Source: Veillonella denticariosi JCM 15641 (lineage in GTDB: Bacteria > Bacillota > Negativicutes > Veillonellales > Veillonellaceae). Taken from it: a stretch of DNA of 64,000 bases. Position numbers and translations under genes: made by a program. The stretch lies in assembly GCF_002959855.1 (NCBI RefSeq), contig NZ_PPDB01000001.1, positions 1 through 64,000 on the forward strand. The letters run 5' to 3'. Shown here one piece after another: positions 18,057 to 28,976 of this stretch. The notes below the pieces were generated by a model. That model did no database searches and was not told the DNA's origin. It worked only from the letters and a program-made list of their open reading frames with translations. Position 1 is the first letter of the stretch; the number at the start of each line of letters is the position of its first letter.

Positions 18057-19484
18057 ATGAATAAACAGTGGGCTAGTCCTCCTTTATTAGTACAGACCTT
18101 AATGATTGTCGTCGATTATATTGCTATTGTATGTGGCATTATTTCCGCATATAATATCAGAACCGCATTGCCGCTCTGGAATGGTGCTAATAGTTTACAT
18201 ATAGATTTTTTCTATGGATATGTTACTACCCCTATAGTGTTTATTATCGTGTTGTTATTAAACAGTGCATATAATATGGATAAGGCCTATTGGGATAAGA
18301 TTAAAATTATATTTCGGTCCATAACAATCGGTATAGTTGTATCCATCGTTCTGATGTATGCCGGGCATATTATCGACAATGTATCCCGTTTATTTGTCGG
18401 CTTATCGTATATATTTATACTGTTATATATTGTCGTTTTACGATATATATTGATTCAAATATTGATAAAGCTGAAATTATTATATATTCCGATTTTATTG
18501 GTCGGAGCGGGAAAAACGGCGGAATTAGTTGATCGATATCATGACAGAATGCTTATTAATTACTATAAAATTATCGGCTTTGTGGACGATAATCCGAAGT
18601 CCTCATTATTAGCGCAAAAGTATCCGCGCCTGGGCGGTTTCAATGACGTGGAGGACGTTATTAAAAGATATAACGTATCCACTGTATTGGTGTGTGCTCC
18701 CGGTCTTGAATCTAAAAAACTGGTGTCCTTAATCAACCGCTTACAGCTGCTTGTAAAAAGGGTTTCCTTCGTACCGGAATTATTCGGATTGCCGGCCAGC
18801 AATATTTCGGCTCGCGGTATGATGGAGGAACAGGCTGTTGTATTGCGTGTGCAGAACAATTTGGCTCGCAAATCCAACCGCATTATGAAACGCATCTTTG
18901 ACATCGTGGCCACCGTGTGCGGCGGCATCTTGATCCTGCCGATTATCGCAATCGTGGCGGTGCTGATTTATCTTGACTCTCCGGGACCTATCGTGTTCGG
19001 CCATAAACGGGTCGGTCAGGGCGGCAAGGAATTTTTCTGCTATAAATTCAGATCCATGGTTCCCAATGCGCAGGAAGCGTTGGAAATTTATTTAAAGGAA
19101 TATCCGGAAGCTCGCGAAGAATGGGAGCGGGACTTCAAGTTGAAGGACGATCCGCGGGTTACGAAAATCGGTAAATTTTTACGTAAGACCAGCCTCGATG
19201 AACTGCCGCAGCTATGGAATGTTCTCATGGGCGATATGAGCCTTGTGGGACCGCGTCCTATCGTTCGAGATGAAATCGTGAAATACGGCGATTATATCAA
19301 TGATTTCTATCTTGTACCGCCCGGCATTACCGGTGTGTGGCAGGTCAGCGGTCGCAGTGATACCACCTATGAAGAACGGGTGTTAATGGACTCCTGGTAT
19401 GTGCATAACTGGTCCGTGTGGATTGATATTGTATATTTGATAAAAACGGTATTGGCCGTTGTGAAGGGAAAAGGAGCGTATTAA
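18057..19484 (+). CDS. Polyprenyl-phosphate sugar phosphotransferase (WbaP/CpsE type), initiating glycosyltransferase
   Basis: This 475-residue enzyme loads the first sugar-phosphate onto undecaprenyl phosphate to start repeat-unit synthesis. It has four or five N-terminal membrane helices (to about residue 145) and a Rossmann-like central region ([15 protein letters not shown] near 165). The C-terminal bacterial sugar transferase domain (about 280-475) begins [13 protein letters not shown] and contains [34 protein letters not shown] and the membrane-edge [11 protein letters not shown]. The start at 18057 follows AGAGAGG. It overlaps the next gene by one base (TAATG). The first sugar is not readable. 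Confidence 0.92.
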   Translation: MNKQWASPPLLVQTLMIVVDYIAIVCGIISAYNIRTALPLWNGANSLHIDFFYGYVTTPIVFIIVLLLNSAYNMDKAYWDKIKIIFRSITIGIVVSIVLMYAGHIIDNVSRLFVGLSYIFILLYIVVLRYILIQILIKLKLLYIPILLVGAGKTAELVDRYHDRMLINYYKIIGFVDDNPKSSLLAQKYPRLGGFNDVEDVIKRYNVSTVLVCAPGLESKKLVSLINRLQLLVKRVSFVPELFGLPASNISARGMMEEQAVVLRVQNNLARKSNRIMKRIFDIVATVCGGILILPIIAIVAVLIYLDSPGPIVFGHKRVGQGGKEFFCYKFRSMVPNAQEALEIYLKEYPEAREEWERDFKLKDDPRVTKIGKFLRKTSLDELPQLWNVLMGDMSLVGPRPIVRDEIVKYGDYINDFYLVPPGITGVWQVSGRSDTTYEERVLMDSWYVHNWSVWIDIVYLIKTVLAVVKGKGAY

Positions 19485-20564
19485 TGACATACGATTATTT
19501 AGTTGTAGGGGCCGGTCCGTTCGGTGCCGTATTTGCTCATGAGGCGCACAAGCGCGGTAAATCCGTTCTCGTCATCGATCGACGTCATCATGTGGCGGGT
19601 AATTTATATTGTGAAAGCAAGGATGATATCAATATTCATGTATATGGTGCCCATATCTTTCATACATCGATGAAGCATGTGTGGGAGTATGTAAATCAGT
19701 TTGCCGAATTCAATCACTATGTGAACAGTCCGGTGGCGAATTATAAGGGCGAAATGTATAATTTGCCGTTTAATATGAATACATTTTCCAAGATGTGGAA
19801 CATACGCACGCCGAAAGAGGCGGAGGCGATCATTACGGAGCAACGTCAGGTAATTACGGGTGAGCCGAAGAACCTTGAGGGTTGGTACGGATATTTATGA
19901 AAAGCTCATCAAGGGCTACACGGAGAAACAATGGGGCCGTAAATGCACGGAACTGCCTGCTTTCATCATTAAACGATTACCCGTTCGTTATATCTATGAC
20001 AACAATTATTTTAATGACCGTTATCAGGGGATTCCGATGGGCGGTTATACGAAGATGATTGAGCGAATGCTGGATGATATCGAGGTGCGATTGGGCGTGG
20101 ATTTCCTTACGCATCGCGATGAATATGAAAGCATCGCGAAGAAGATTATTTATACGGGTCCTATCGATGAATATTTCGAGTATTCTGAAGGAATATTGGA
20201 ATATCGTGGTCTTCATTTTGAAACAGAGCGTTTTGAAGAGGAAAACCATCAAGGTGTGGCCGTTGTGAACTATACGGAGGCGGATATTCCGTATACCCGT
20301 ATCATCGAGCATAAGCACTTTGAATTCGGTACGCAGCCCGTTACTTATGTGACGAAAGAATATCCGAAAGACTGGAAAATAGGCGAAGAGGCGTATTATC
20401 CCGTAAATGATGTAAAGAATCTGGATTTATACGCCAAGTACGTAAAAAAAGCCGAAACGGAAATGAATGTAATCTTCGGAGGCCGCTTAGGGGAATATAA
20501 ATATTACGATATGGATAAGGTTATTGCGAGTGCGTTGGCACTGGTTGAAAGAGAATTAGTTTAA
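19484..20564 (+). pseudogene. glf: UDP-galactopyranose mutase, frameshifted
   Basis: Two reading frames together form a full GLF. Codons from 19484 give the FAD motif GAGPFGAVFAHEA and run to TGEPKNLE, then shift into a stop at 19898. From 19881 the next frame continues VGTDIYEKLIKGYTEKQWGRKC to the normal C-terminus at 20564. The usual GLF sequence has about six residues between those blocks, while here only one base (19880) separates them. This fits a 17-nt deletion. Both halves are otherwise well preserved, so the lesion is recent or a sequencing error. An intact enzyme would make UDP-galactofuranose for the polysaccharide. Confidence 0.88.
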
Positions 20565-20695
20565 TTATCTTTTTACAGGTTACAGATATATTTGATGTAT
20601 TACATTAATTTGTAAATTGTGAGTTGTAGTTGTCTTGATATGCTGTAACTGTTGAACGTGTGTAAGGAAATATATAGTGTGTAAGGAGCACAACA

Positions 20696-21457
20696 GTGAA
20701 TATAAAAATTTTAGTAGCCACTCATAAGCAATATTGGATGCCGACAGATTCTGTCTATATGCCCATCCATGTGGGGAGAGTTGGCAAATCTGATATTGGT
20801 TATATTGGGGATCATACGGGGGACAATATCTCCGAGAAAAACGCAAATTACTGCGAGTTGACGGGTTTATATTGGGCATGGAAGAATCTTGAGGCGGATT
20901 ATATCGGTCTTGTTCATTACAGACGGTATTTTACGCGTAAAGAGGTGCGTTCTGTAGAGGATAAAAAGAACCAGATTCTCACCGGTGAGGAATGGGAAAC
21001 ATTGCTTTCACAATACCCTGTGGTAGTGGCGGATAAGCGCAAATATTATATTGAAACGAACAGGTCTCACTACAACAATGCTCATCATAGTGAAGGTCTT
21101 GATGTGGCGGAGCAGATTATCGCTGAGCGATATCCTGAATACAGTGCCGCTTTCACGACGGTCTGCAATCGTACATGGGCGCACATGTTCAATATGTTTG
21201 TGATGCGTCGGGATTTGTATAATCAGTATTGTGAATGGATGTTCTCCATATTGGCGGAGTTGGAAAAGCGCGTGGATATTTCCGGTTATGATGCGTACGA
21301 ATCTCGTATTTACGGATTTGTCAGCGAAATTCTGCTCGATGTGTGGCTCGAAGCGAATCGCATTGAGTATAAGGAACAAAATGTATCCTTTATGGAGCCG
21401 CAGAATTGGGTGAAAAAAGGAGGAAGCTTTTTAAAGAGAAAGCTGTTAGGGAGATAA
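20696..21457 (+). CDS. DUF4422 domain-containing glycosyltransferase
   Basis: This 253-residue protein has the DUF4422 pattern: KILVATHKQYWMP at the N-terminus, DNISEKNANYCELTGLYWAWKN, and YIGLVHYRRYF. DUF4422 proteins are capsule-locus glycosyltransferases; donor and acceptor are unknown here. The start is GTG, preceded by AAGGAG. Its base composition still matches the core genome, and the AT-rich block begins with the next gene. Confidence 0.85.
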   Translation: MNIKILVATHKQYWMPTDSVYMPIHVGRVGKSDIGYIGDHTGDNISEKNANYCELTGLYWAWKNLEADYIGLVHYRRYFTRKEVRSVEDKKNQILTGEEWETLLSQYPVVVADKRKYYIETNRSHYNNAHHSEGLDVAEQIIAERYPEYSAAFTTVCNRTWAHMFNMFVMRRDLYNQYCEWMFSILAELEKRVDISGYDAYESRIYGFVSEILLDVWLEANRIEYKEQNVSFMEPQNWVKKGGSFLKRKLLGR

Positions 21458-21466
21458 TAGAAGAAT

Positions 21467-22564
21467 ATGATTAAGGTTGTTGAACTTCCTATAGATAAAG
21501 ACATGGGTGGATTAACATCATATGTACTTCAACTATATAGATATATTGATAAAAAAGAATTTGATTTAATGTTATTAACTTATGATGATATTGCTTGCTT
21601 TGATGATTTAAATAATGTAATGAAAGTTGATAGGCCGTATCAACTTTTGAGTTTTTATAAATCCATGAGGCGTTTAGTAAAATTGAATTATGATATCATA
21701 CATTTTCATCAGTCATATGTTAATATTGTGCCTATATTATTAGCAAAATTAGCGGGATTTAATAATATAATTTTACATGCGCATAGTTCTAGTATTGATG
21801 ATAATAGATCTTTAATTCGATATTTAAAAACCATATTACATAAGATTGGAAAATTATTTATACCTTTTATCGTTGACGCTTATATAGGGTGCTCTCAAAA
21901 GGCAAGTAGATGGATGTTTTCTGATAAATGCATTAATAGTGATTCTTATTATTTATTTAATAATTCAATAGATTTAGATGAGTATAATAAAGATCATAAT
22001 AAATATATTGAAATGAGACAGAAATTGAATCTTCCTAAAGATGCTTTAGTTGTAGGGCATATAGGGAGGTTTACACCTGTAAAAAATCATAGTTTTATTA
22101 TTAGTATGTTTAGAAAGCTGTTGGAAATGAACCCAAATAGTTATCTTTTACTGCTTGGAGATGGTATAGAAAGAAAAAAAATAGAGTTATTGGTTAATGC
22201 GCAAGAAATAGAATCAAATGTTATTTTTATGGGGTACGTAAGCAATCCTGTAGAGATAATGCAGACTATGGATGTGATAGTATTACCGTCTTTATTTGAA
22301 GGTATGCCGTTGGTAGCTATAGAATCGCAGGCACTAGGGATTCCTATATTGCTATCAGATACGATTACAAATGAAGTTGCTATAACTGAGCTATGTAATT
22401 TTTTATCAATAGATGATGAACTCATATGGGTTAATAAGATTTTAGAAAAAAGTCATATAAATAATACATGTGATTATAAAAATCAAATTAAAGCAGCTGG
22501 CTATGATCTAAAGGAAGCAATTAAATCTGTGGAGCAGTTATATAGGAGATATTATGGATTTTAA
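21467..22564 (+). CDS. Glycosyltransferase family 4/GT-B type
   Basis: This 365-residue GT-B enzyme has an N-terminal acceptor domain (HFHQSYVNIVPILLAKLAG) and a C-terminal donor domain with VGHIGRFTPVKNH near 190 and the E-x7-E type motif SLFEGMPLVAIESQALGIP near 280. It probably transfers a sugar during repeat-unit assembly at the cytoplasmic face. From this gene to about 28.9 kb the DNA is strikingly AT-rich, which suggests acquired DNA. It overlaps the next gene by 11 bp. Confidence 0.87.
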   Translation: MIKVVELPIDKDMGGLTSYVLQLYRYIDKKEFDLMLLTYDDIACFDDLNNVMKVDRPYQLLSFYKSMRRLVKLNYDIIHFHQSYVNIVPILLAKLAGFNNIILHAHSSSIDDNRSLIRYLKTILHKIGKLFIPFIVDAYIGCSQKASRWMFSDKCINSDSYYLFNNSIDLDEYNKDHNKYIEMRQKLNLPKDALVVGHIGRFTPVKNHSFIISMFRKLLEMNPNSYLLLLGDGIERKKIELLVNAQEIESNVIFMGYVSNPVEIMQTMDVIVLPSLFEGMPLVAIESQALGIPILLSDTITNEVAITELCNFLSIDDELIWVNKILEKSHINNTCDYKNQIKAAGYDLKEAIKSVEQLYRRYYGF

Positions 22565-23555
22565 AAATTATATAAAGGCAAAGATGCCTTGGACTCGATC
22601 TATTTATAGAAAACGAAAAGCGCCGTTTAATTTGATTCATAATATAATAGATAAACCTGTTGTAATTTTGTTATATCACAGAATAAATAATGTAAATTAT
22701 GATTTGTTTAATATTAATGTGACTCCAGATAATTTTGATAAACATATAAAACATCTCAAAGAACAGTATAATGTTATTTCTTTTGAAGATTTAAAGTATA
22801 AGGCGATTAAAGAACCATCTGTGATTATCACATTTGATGATGGATATTTTGATAATTATAAAAATGCTTTTCCTATTTTGAAAAAATATAATATACCAGC
22901 GACTATTTTTGTTACTACCTCTGGAATTGACTCAATAAAAGAGTTTTGGTGGGATCGACTGGAAACAATATTTTTTAAAAATCAAAAATTATTTGATTCA
23001 ATATCGTTTGATATTTTTAATCAAACGTATTTATTTGATGTTTCAAGTAAATCAGTCCGGCAAGAATCTTTTTATGCAGCACATAAATTATTATTTAATT
23101 TGAAACCTGATTATCGTGATCAGATTTTAAATAATTTTTATGATAAATACAGTTTAGAACCTAATATTGAAAATAGGACAATGTCGTCTTCTGAGTTATT
23201 GGAGATATATAATAGTAAATTAATTACTATAGGTGCACATACGATTAATCATCCCGCTTTAAAGTTATTGAGTTATAATGAACAATATAATGAGATTGAA
23301 TCTTCTAAATTATTTTTGGAAAAATTATTAGGTATTAATATTGACTTGTTTGCATATCCGTTCGGACATAAACATAGTTTTGATAAGATGACTGAAGAAA
23401 TTGTTGAAGCGTTAGGTTTTTCTTTTTCTGTTAGTACTAACAGGGCTCAAGTGCATACTAATACTAATTGTTTTTCTTTACCTAGATTTGGTGTAGAGAA
23501 TTGGTCTGAGATGGAATTTCATAAGCAAATGAAATTAGTTTGGTTTGAGAATTAG
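22554..23555 (+). CDS. Polysaccharide deacetylase family protein
   Basis: This 333-residue NodB-type carbohydrate esterase has motif 1 FDDGYFDN near residue 95, with a metal-binding His motif HTINHPALK near 225 and FAYPFG near 265. The N-terminal VILLYHRINN is typical of bacterial members. No signal peptide is visible, so it may act on lipid-linked intermediates at the membrane. It belongs to the AT-rich block and overlaps its upstream neighbour. Confidence 0.85.
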   Translation: MDFKNYIKAKMPWTRSIYRKRKAPFNLIHNIIDKPVVILLYHRINNVNYDLFNINVTPDNFDKHIKHLKEQYNVISFEDLKYKAIKEPSVIITFDDGYFDNYKNAFPILKKYNIPATIFVTTSGIDSIKEFWWDRLETIFFKNQKLFDSISFDIFNQTYLFDVSSKSVRQESFYAAHKLLFNLKPDYRDQILNNFYDKYSLEPNIENRTMSSSELLEIYNSKLITIGAHTINHPALKLLSYNEQYNEIESSKLFLEKLLGINIDLFAYPFGHKHSFDKMTEEIVEALGFSFSVSTNRAQVHTNTNCFSLPRFGVENWSEMEFHKQMKLVWFEN

Positions 23556-23566
23556 GAGATACTGAG

Positions 23567-24361
23567 ATGCTAACTATAGAAGAAATTCAGAGCCATCTAT
23601 ATATTATGCTCAAAGAGTTTGATTCATTCTGTAAGGAGAATGATATTAAGTATTCTCTTTCAGGCGGATCATTATTGGGGGCTATAAGACATCATGATTT
23701 TATTCCTTGGGATGATGATATAGATGTGTGTATGAGTAGAAATGATTATGATAGATTAGTTTCCATATTCCCGACAGTGCTAAATGAGTTGTATGTTCTT
23801 AAATCTGTTGAGCGTAAAAATTCTATTTACCCTTTTGCTAGACTCGAAAAGCTAGATATTAATATAGAAGATGCATATAGTAATTCAAATAAATATTTAT
23901 TTATGGATATAATGCCGGTTGATGGTTTGCCGGATGATTTAAATCAGGTTTCAAGTATTTATAAAAAGAGAAAAGTTTATAGTAAAATGCTTGAATTGTG
24001 TGATGCGAAATTAGGAAAAGGTAAGACCTTATGGCGAGCAGTTGTTAAGTCTTGTTTAATATTTATCGCTAAGTTGTTTGGACCTAGTTATTGGTCTCGT
24101 AATTTAGATGTTTTAGCTAAGAAATATGATTATAAAAAATCAAAGTATGTTGGGGCCATTACAGGTGGCGTGTATGGAGCTAAGGAACGGATGCTTAAAT
24201 CTGATTTTGAAAAACGTGTATTAGTTTCCTTTAAAGATTTGAAACTGGAAGTTTTTTCTTGTTATGATTCATATTTGTCTAATTTATATGGTGCTGATTA
24301 TATGCAGATTCCTCCTGTTGAGAAACGAAAAATATCTACTATAAAAGCTTTTAAGAGTTAG
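23567..24361 (+). CDS. LicD family phosphotransferase
   Basis: This 264-residue LicD protein has the diagnostic nucleotidyltransferase-like stretch SGGSLLGAIRHHDFIPWDDD followed by IDVCMSRNDYDRL. LicD enzymes transfer phosphocholine or other phospho-polyol groups from CDP-activated donors onto glycans. The IspD-like cytidylyltransferase at 31.5 kb could supply a CDP donor. The position just before the epimerase gene and the AT-rich codon usage match the rest of the block. Confidence 0.88.
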   Translation: MLTIEEIQSHLYIMLKEFDSFCKENDIKYSLSGGSLLGAIRHHDFIPWDDDIDVCMSRNDYDRLVSIFPTVLNELYVLKSVERKNSIYPFARLEKLDINIEDAYSNSNKYLFMDIMPVDGLPDDLNQVSSIYKKRKVYSKMLELCDAKLGKGKTLWRAVVKSCLIFIAKLFGPSYWSRNLDVLAKKYDYKKSKYVGAITGGVYGAKERMLKSDFEKRVLVSFKDLKLEVFSCYDSYLSNLYGADYMQIPPVEKRKISTIKAFKS

Positions 24362-24500
24362 AGCATTGGCTGTATAAATAATGAAAGTTATAAATGTATT
24401 TTTGTAGTATCGGAAAATATATAAGTTTTGATGTGTAGATTACTATATTAATTCGCGTTAATAATAGATTGTAGAGTCGGTTTAAAAGAAAGGAATTTTA

Positions 24501-25415
24501 ATGAGAATTTGCGTTACTGGTGGTGCAGGATTTATCGGATCACATTTAGTAGATAGATTAATTAAAGATGGACATATTGTGCAAGTTATAGATAATTTAC
24601 AAAGTGGTAATAAGGACTTTGTTCATCCAAAAGCGGAATTCATAGAAATGGATATACGAGACTCTGAATTGAATTCGGTTATAGGGGTGTTTAAACCGGA
24701 TTATATTTTTCATGAGGCGGCTCAAACTGAAGTATCTGTTTCTATGAATAATCCTAGTTTAGATTGTGATATAAATTTGATGGGGCTGATTAATGTACTA
24801 AATGCAGCAGTTGCTTGTGGAGTAAAAAAATTTTTGATGCCTTCATCAGCTGCCATTTATGGTAATCTTGACATTTTGCCTTTAAATGAATCTATGGTAG
24901 GTGTGCCATCATCATTTTATGGATTAACAAAGTTAACTTCAGAACATTATCTTCGTATTTATAATGAGTCCTTTGGTTTAAATTATATATGTTATCGCTA
25001 TTCTAATGTATATGGACCAAGGCAAGGCAATGGTGGAGAAGGTGGTGTAATTAGCATATTTGCTAAGGCTATAACACAGAATTTACCGATTACTATTTAT
25101 GGTGATGGTAAGCAAACTAGAGATTTTATATATGTAGAGGATGTAGTTGATGCTAACATTCTTGGCATGAATAGTAGTTTTGTTGGGACATATAATATAA
25201 GTACTAATATAGAGAGTTCGATAAATATGTTAGTAGAAGAATTTAAAAATATTAGTGGTAAACATATTGAGATATTATATGAAAAACCAAAATTAGGCGA
25301 TATTAAGCATTCTAGACTTAATGCAGAGAAAGCAGAAAAAGAATTATTATTTAAAGCGAACTATAGTTTACATAGTGGATTATGTAAAACATATGAGTAT
25401 TTTAGTAAAATATGA
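24501..25415 (+). CDS. NAD-dependent epimerase/dehydratase (GalE-like extended SDR)
   Basis: This 304-residue extended short-chain dehydrogenase has the NAD motif TGGAGFIGSH at residues 6-15, EAAQTEVSVSMNNP, and the catalytic Tyr-x3-Lys in FYGLTKLTSEHY. It has a sugar-nucleotide site pattern RQGNGGEGGVISIF. It resembles UDP-glucose 4-epimerases and so probably interconverts UDP-hexoses for the polysaccharide. A 139-bp gap separates it from licD, with no clear terminator. Confidence 0.87.
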   Translation: MRICVTGGAGFIGSHLVDRLIKDGHIVQVIDNLQSGNKDFVHPKAEFIEMDIRDSELNSVIGVFKPDYIFHEAAQTEVSVSMNNPSLDCDINLMGLINVLNAAVACGVKKFLMPSSAAIYGNLDILPLNESMVGVPSSFYGLTKLTSEHYLRIYNESFGLNYICYRYSNVYGPRQGNGGEGGVISIFAKAITQNLPITIYGDGKQTRDFIYVEDVVDANILGMNSSFVGTYNISTNIESSINMLVEEFKNISGKHIEILYEKPKLGDIKHSRLNAEKAEKELLFKANYSLHSGLCKTYEYFSKI

Positions 25416-25476
25416 GTATGTTTTATGAAAAGAGTATGGGTTGTTATAATTTTAATATTTATTGGAGTAATAAATA

Positions 25477-26472
25477 ATGGAAATAGTTAAAAATCCACTT
25501 GTTAGTATTATTATTCCAGTTTATAATACTAAACCTTATTTAGAACGCTGTATTCAATCTATAGTGCATCAAACTTATAAGAATCTTGAAATACTTTTAA
25601 TTGACGATGGCAGCACTGACGGCTCATCCGGACTGTGTGATCGTTTTGAAGAACAGTATGCTAATATTCATGTAGTGCATTTGGAAAATAGCGGTGTCAG
25701 TGCTGCTCGCAATAGAGGCTTGGACATTGCGCAAGGGGCGTTTATATTATTTATAGATAGTGATGATTCTGTATCTTTGAATTATGTTGAATCGTTTGTA
25801 AGATTGATTTATGATGCAGATCTTATAATTGGAGTTATAGAAGATATATATATCGATGAAAATAGTTTTGTATATAAACAAAAAATACGAAACTATTTTT
25901 CAAAACAATCTGGGTTTTTACAGCAAGAATATTATAATCTTTTAGAATTATTACGTGGTCCAGTTATTAAATTGTATAAGAAGAAGATTATAGATAAATA
26001 TCATTTACGATTTGATGAAAATCTATCTGTTGCGGAAGATCAAGTTTTTAATTTTTCTTATTATTGTCGTATTAAATCATATGTAATTGAGCCTAAATGT
26101 ATATATAGATATTATCATCGTAAGAATAGTAATTCATTGACTTTATCTGTGAATAAAAAAACGTTAGAAGATGAAATTTTTAAATTAAATATGGAGTATA
26201 AATTTCTTAAAACATATAATATTAATAATTATAATGCTATATATATATATCAGTTAATAGGCATATTAAATAAATATATAAAGCTTCAAGATGCGAGTAC
26301 TATAAAGTCAAGTTATGAATTAGTAAAAAAATTAGCGAATTTAAATCCTTTAGTAGTCGATAAGAGATTGAGTTTTAAGAGAAAAATAATATTATATTTA
26401 TTACAATATAAAATGTATTGGCTCATAATGATATACTATCGATTTAAAAGTATATGTGAAGATATATGGTAA
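25477..26472 (+). CDS. Glycosyltransferase family 2
   Basis: This 331-residue GT-A enzyme has VSIIIPVYNTKPYLERCI, the nucleotide-binding DDGSTDGSS near residue 45, SGVSAARNRGL and the D-x-D type DSDDS near 95. The first third of the gene is less AT-rich than the remainder, which suggests a mosaic recombined around the conserved N-terminal coding region. The C-terminal half is lysine/tyrosine rich and unassigned. Confidence 0.87.
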   Translation: MEIVKNPLVSIIIPVYNTKPYLERCIQSIVHQTYKNLEILLIDDGSTDGSSGLCDRFEEQYANIHVVHLENSGVSAARNRGLDIAQGAFILFIDSDDSVSLNYVESFVRLIYDADLIIGVIEDIYIDENSFVYKQKIRNYFSKQSGFLQQEYYNLLELLRGPVIKLYKKKIIDKYHLRFDENLSVAEDQVFNFSYYCRIKSYVIEPKCIYRYYHRKNSNSLTLSVNKKTLEDEIFKLNMEYKFLKTYNINNYNAIYIYQLIGILNKYIKLQDASTIKSSYELVKKLANLNPLVVDKRLSFKRKIILYLLQYKMYWLIMIYYRFKSICEDIW

Positions 26473-26499
26473 TTAAATTAATTATTAGAAAGGATTAGT

Positions 26500-27852
26500 A
26501 TGGAACCACAAGTTATCTCATATCAACTTATAAAAGCAATTATTCAAGAGTACAAAAAACTTTTATTATGCTTAATGGGGGGGATATTAATTATATTTCT
26601 TTTGCTAGCACTTCTACTTCCAAAAAAATATACCTCTAGTGTAATGATTCAAGTTAAGCCACAAAATGGTTCATTAAGTACATTGGCTAATAACTCCGCA
26701 CTATTATCTTTGGCAGGTATTTCTGCGGGGGATTCTGTATTAGATTATATGTCCTTATTAAAGAGTAGTAGAGTTATTGATCCTGTTATAAAAAAGTTGG
26801 ATAATGCAGATGCAGAGGATGAAAAATTTGATGCAGATGATTTTGTAAAGAAATATATGCAAATAGATAATCCGAGAGGAACTTCTATTTTATCTTTTAC
26901 AATTACAGCCGATTCACCGGAAAATGCACAACGAATAGCACAAGATGTAGTGGATTCATTACAAGATACTATAGCTGGAGTCGGCTCTACTCAAGATTCT
27001 ACGTTGATTAAAATTTTGGGAAAAAAGAATGAAGATGCTAAGCATAAAATGGATGCAGATGTAGCTGCACTTGAAAAATATAAACAAGAAAATGGCGTAT
27101 TCATACCTAATGAACAAGAAAAAATGCTATTGGAACAAGCTGCTGGTTATGAAAAAGCGAAATCTGATGAGACTGTTAAATTAAATACTAATACAGCTAT
27201 TTTAAGTTCTATTGAAGCTCAGATTGATACACAAAATAAAAATCTTATTGATTCCCAGATGGCGGATAATCCTGAGATTCAATCTATACGTAAAGAATTA
27301 TTTAATGCTAATGAACAATTGGCTAAATTACAATTCAAGTTTACCGATGATTATCCAGAAGTTGTTAAGGTAAAAGAAAATATCAGTTATTTAGAAAAAC
27401 AATTGGCTAAAACGGTAGCGCAGTCTATTTCTTCTGAAAATGTTACACTTAGTCCTGTACAAATGGATTTGTTACAAAAAAGAGTTGTTGCTAAAAATAA
27501 TGTTGAATCAGCTAATGCAGCGCTTACAAAGCTTGAGGAGTTAAGTAAACAAAACCTTGAAAAATCGAATCAGTTTTCACAAAAATCCGTTAAATTTTTA
27601 GAGTTACAACGTAATGCAAAGGTATCTACCGATACATATAATCTTTTAACTAAAAGTCTTGAAGAATTAAAGATTAAAGAAAATCTTGATGCTATGGATA
27701 TTCGTGTTCTTAATAGTCCAACTTATCCTGTTAAACATTCTTGGCCGCGTAAACTATATGTTATGATTGTAGGCGGATTATTATATTTAATAATTGCAGG
27801 TGGATTTATTTACTTCCAATATACTAGACGTATGAGTGTAATGAAAGAATAG
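26500..27852 (+). CDS. Wzz/chain-length determinant-like protein
   Basis: This 450-residue polysaccharide co-polymerase has two membrane helices (about 23-42 and 420-440) flanking a long periplasmic region with predicted coiled coil (about 180-390). A Wzz domain start is seen as KKYTSSVMIQVKPQ, and the end shows the proline-rich NSPTYPVKHSWPRK before the second helix. No ATPase or tyrosine-kinase part is present. It should set chain length together with the Wzy-like and Wza-like proteins. Confidence 0.88.
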   Translation: MEPQVISYQLIKAIIQEYKKLLLCLMGGILIIFLLLALLLPKKYTSSVMIQVKPQNGSLSTLANNSALLSLAGISAGDSVLDYMSLLKSSRVIDPVIKKLDNADAEDEKFDADDFVKKYMQIDNPRGTSILSFTITADSPENAQRIAQDVVDSLQDTIAGVGSTQDSTLIKILGKKNEDAKHKMDADVAALEKYKQENGVFIPNEQEKMLLEQAAGYEKAKSDETVKLNTNTAILSSIEAQIDTQNKNLIDSQMADNPEIQSIRKELFNANEQLAKLQFKFTDDYPEVVKVKENISYLEKQLAKTVAQSISSENVTLSPVQMDLLQKRVVAKNNVESANAALTKLEELSKQNLEKSNQFSQKSVKFLELQRNAKVSTDTYNLLTKSLEELKIKENLDAMDIRVLNSPTYPVKHSWPRKLYVMIVGGLLYLIIAGGFIYFQYTRRMSVMKE

Positions 27853-27860
27853 GTGATCCT

Positions 27861-28976
27861 ATGGTATTTTGGATTGGCCTTGCAATTTTTATGTTTTCAT
27901 CTGTCATTGCGGAACGCCTGGTACCGATTCAATATAAGAAATTTATTCCTATAATTGTTATTGGGGTACTTACATTTTTAGGGATGTTCAGATATGAAAT
28001 CGGTACAGATTATGACTGGTATGTTGTATTGTTTAATCAAGTAACACTTAATGATGCATATCCTGAGCCGTCATTTTTAATTATTGTTGAAGTCCTTCGT
28101 TATTTTCATATGTCTTATCAAGCAATGTTTATTGTTTATGAATTATTGATTATGATATTTTTATGGAAAGGAATTCAACGATATACTAAAGATAGCGAAA
28201 TTCAAATATTAATTTTGACTTTGTTTTTATGTGCAGAATATTTTTTCTCTCTTAATGGTATACGACAAGCGTTAAGTTTAGTTTTAATATTTTGGGGATA
28301 TCAATACTGTTTACAACGAAAGTTTTGGAGATATTTATTAGTTGTTGCCGCTGCCGTTGTATTTCATTATAGTGCTATAGTGGCAATTGTATTGTATTGG
28401 GTTCCTAGAAAAGTATATTCTTGGTACATTTATGCTATTGTATTTGTACTTGCATTTTGTATATTTAAGTTGAATATAGTATTATCTTTGTTGTCTGTTA
28501 TATTAGGTATGCTGCATATAGACGGGCGATATCTGGGGTATGTTTCGGATATAGATTCTGTTAATATGACTGGGTTATATATGGTATATCAATTTATATT
28601 ATTTTCTGTATCTCGGTTGGCTATTTTGAAATTAAAACCGGAATATAAAGGTTTGATTAATATATGGTTTATCAGTATATTAGGACATTTTTTATTTTCA
28701 TTTTCCTTACCTATTACAAGATTGACTAAATATTTTGAGTATTTCATTATTTTGATAATGTCATATACAATACAATATTTAAATACTGTCTTTCAGCTTC
28801 AAATTAAGAATAGAATATATAATTTTAAATGGGGTTATATAGTATTAGTATTTTTCTTTTTTGTATTTTTACGTGGCATTGAAGGGATTCCACATGATTA
28901 CTTTACTAGTTGGCGGAACCCGTATCCATCCAGTATGAATATAGAGTATGATTTTAATTTTAAAATTTTCGAATAG
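27861..28976 (+). CDS. EpsG/Wzy-like polysaccharide polymerase
   Basis: This 371-residue protein has about ten membrane helices and the EpsG-family features FRYEIGTDYDWY near residue 45 and NGIRQALSLVLIFWGYQY near 130. Such proteins polymerise repeat units in the periplasm in Wzx/Wzy pathways. It lies between the chain-length gene and the flippase gene, as expected. Confidence 0.85.
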   Translation: MVFWIGLAIFMFSSVIAERLVPIQYKKFIPIIVIGVLTFLGMFRYEIGTDYDWYVVLFNQVTLNDAYPEPSFLIIVEVLRYFHMSYQAMFIVYELLIMIFLWKGIQRYTKDSEIQILILTLFLCAEYFFSLNGIRQALSLVLIFWGYQYCLQRKFWRYLLVVAAAVVFHYSAIVAIVLYWVPRKVYSWYIYAIVFVLAFCIFKLNIVLSLLSVILGMLHIDGRYLGYVSDIDSVNMTGLYMVYQFILFSVSRLAILKLKPEYKGLINIWFISILGHFLFSFSLPITRLTKYFEYFIILIMSYTIQYLNTVFQLQIKNRIYNFKWGYIVLVFFFFVFLRGIEGIPHDYFTSWRNPYPSSMNIEYDFNFKIFE

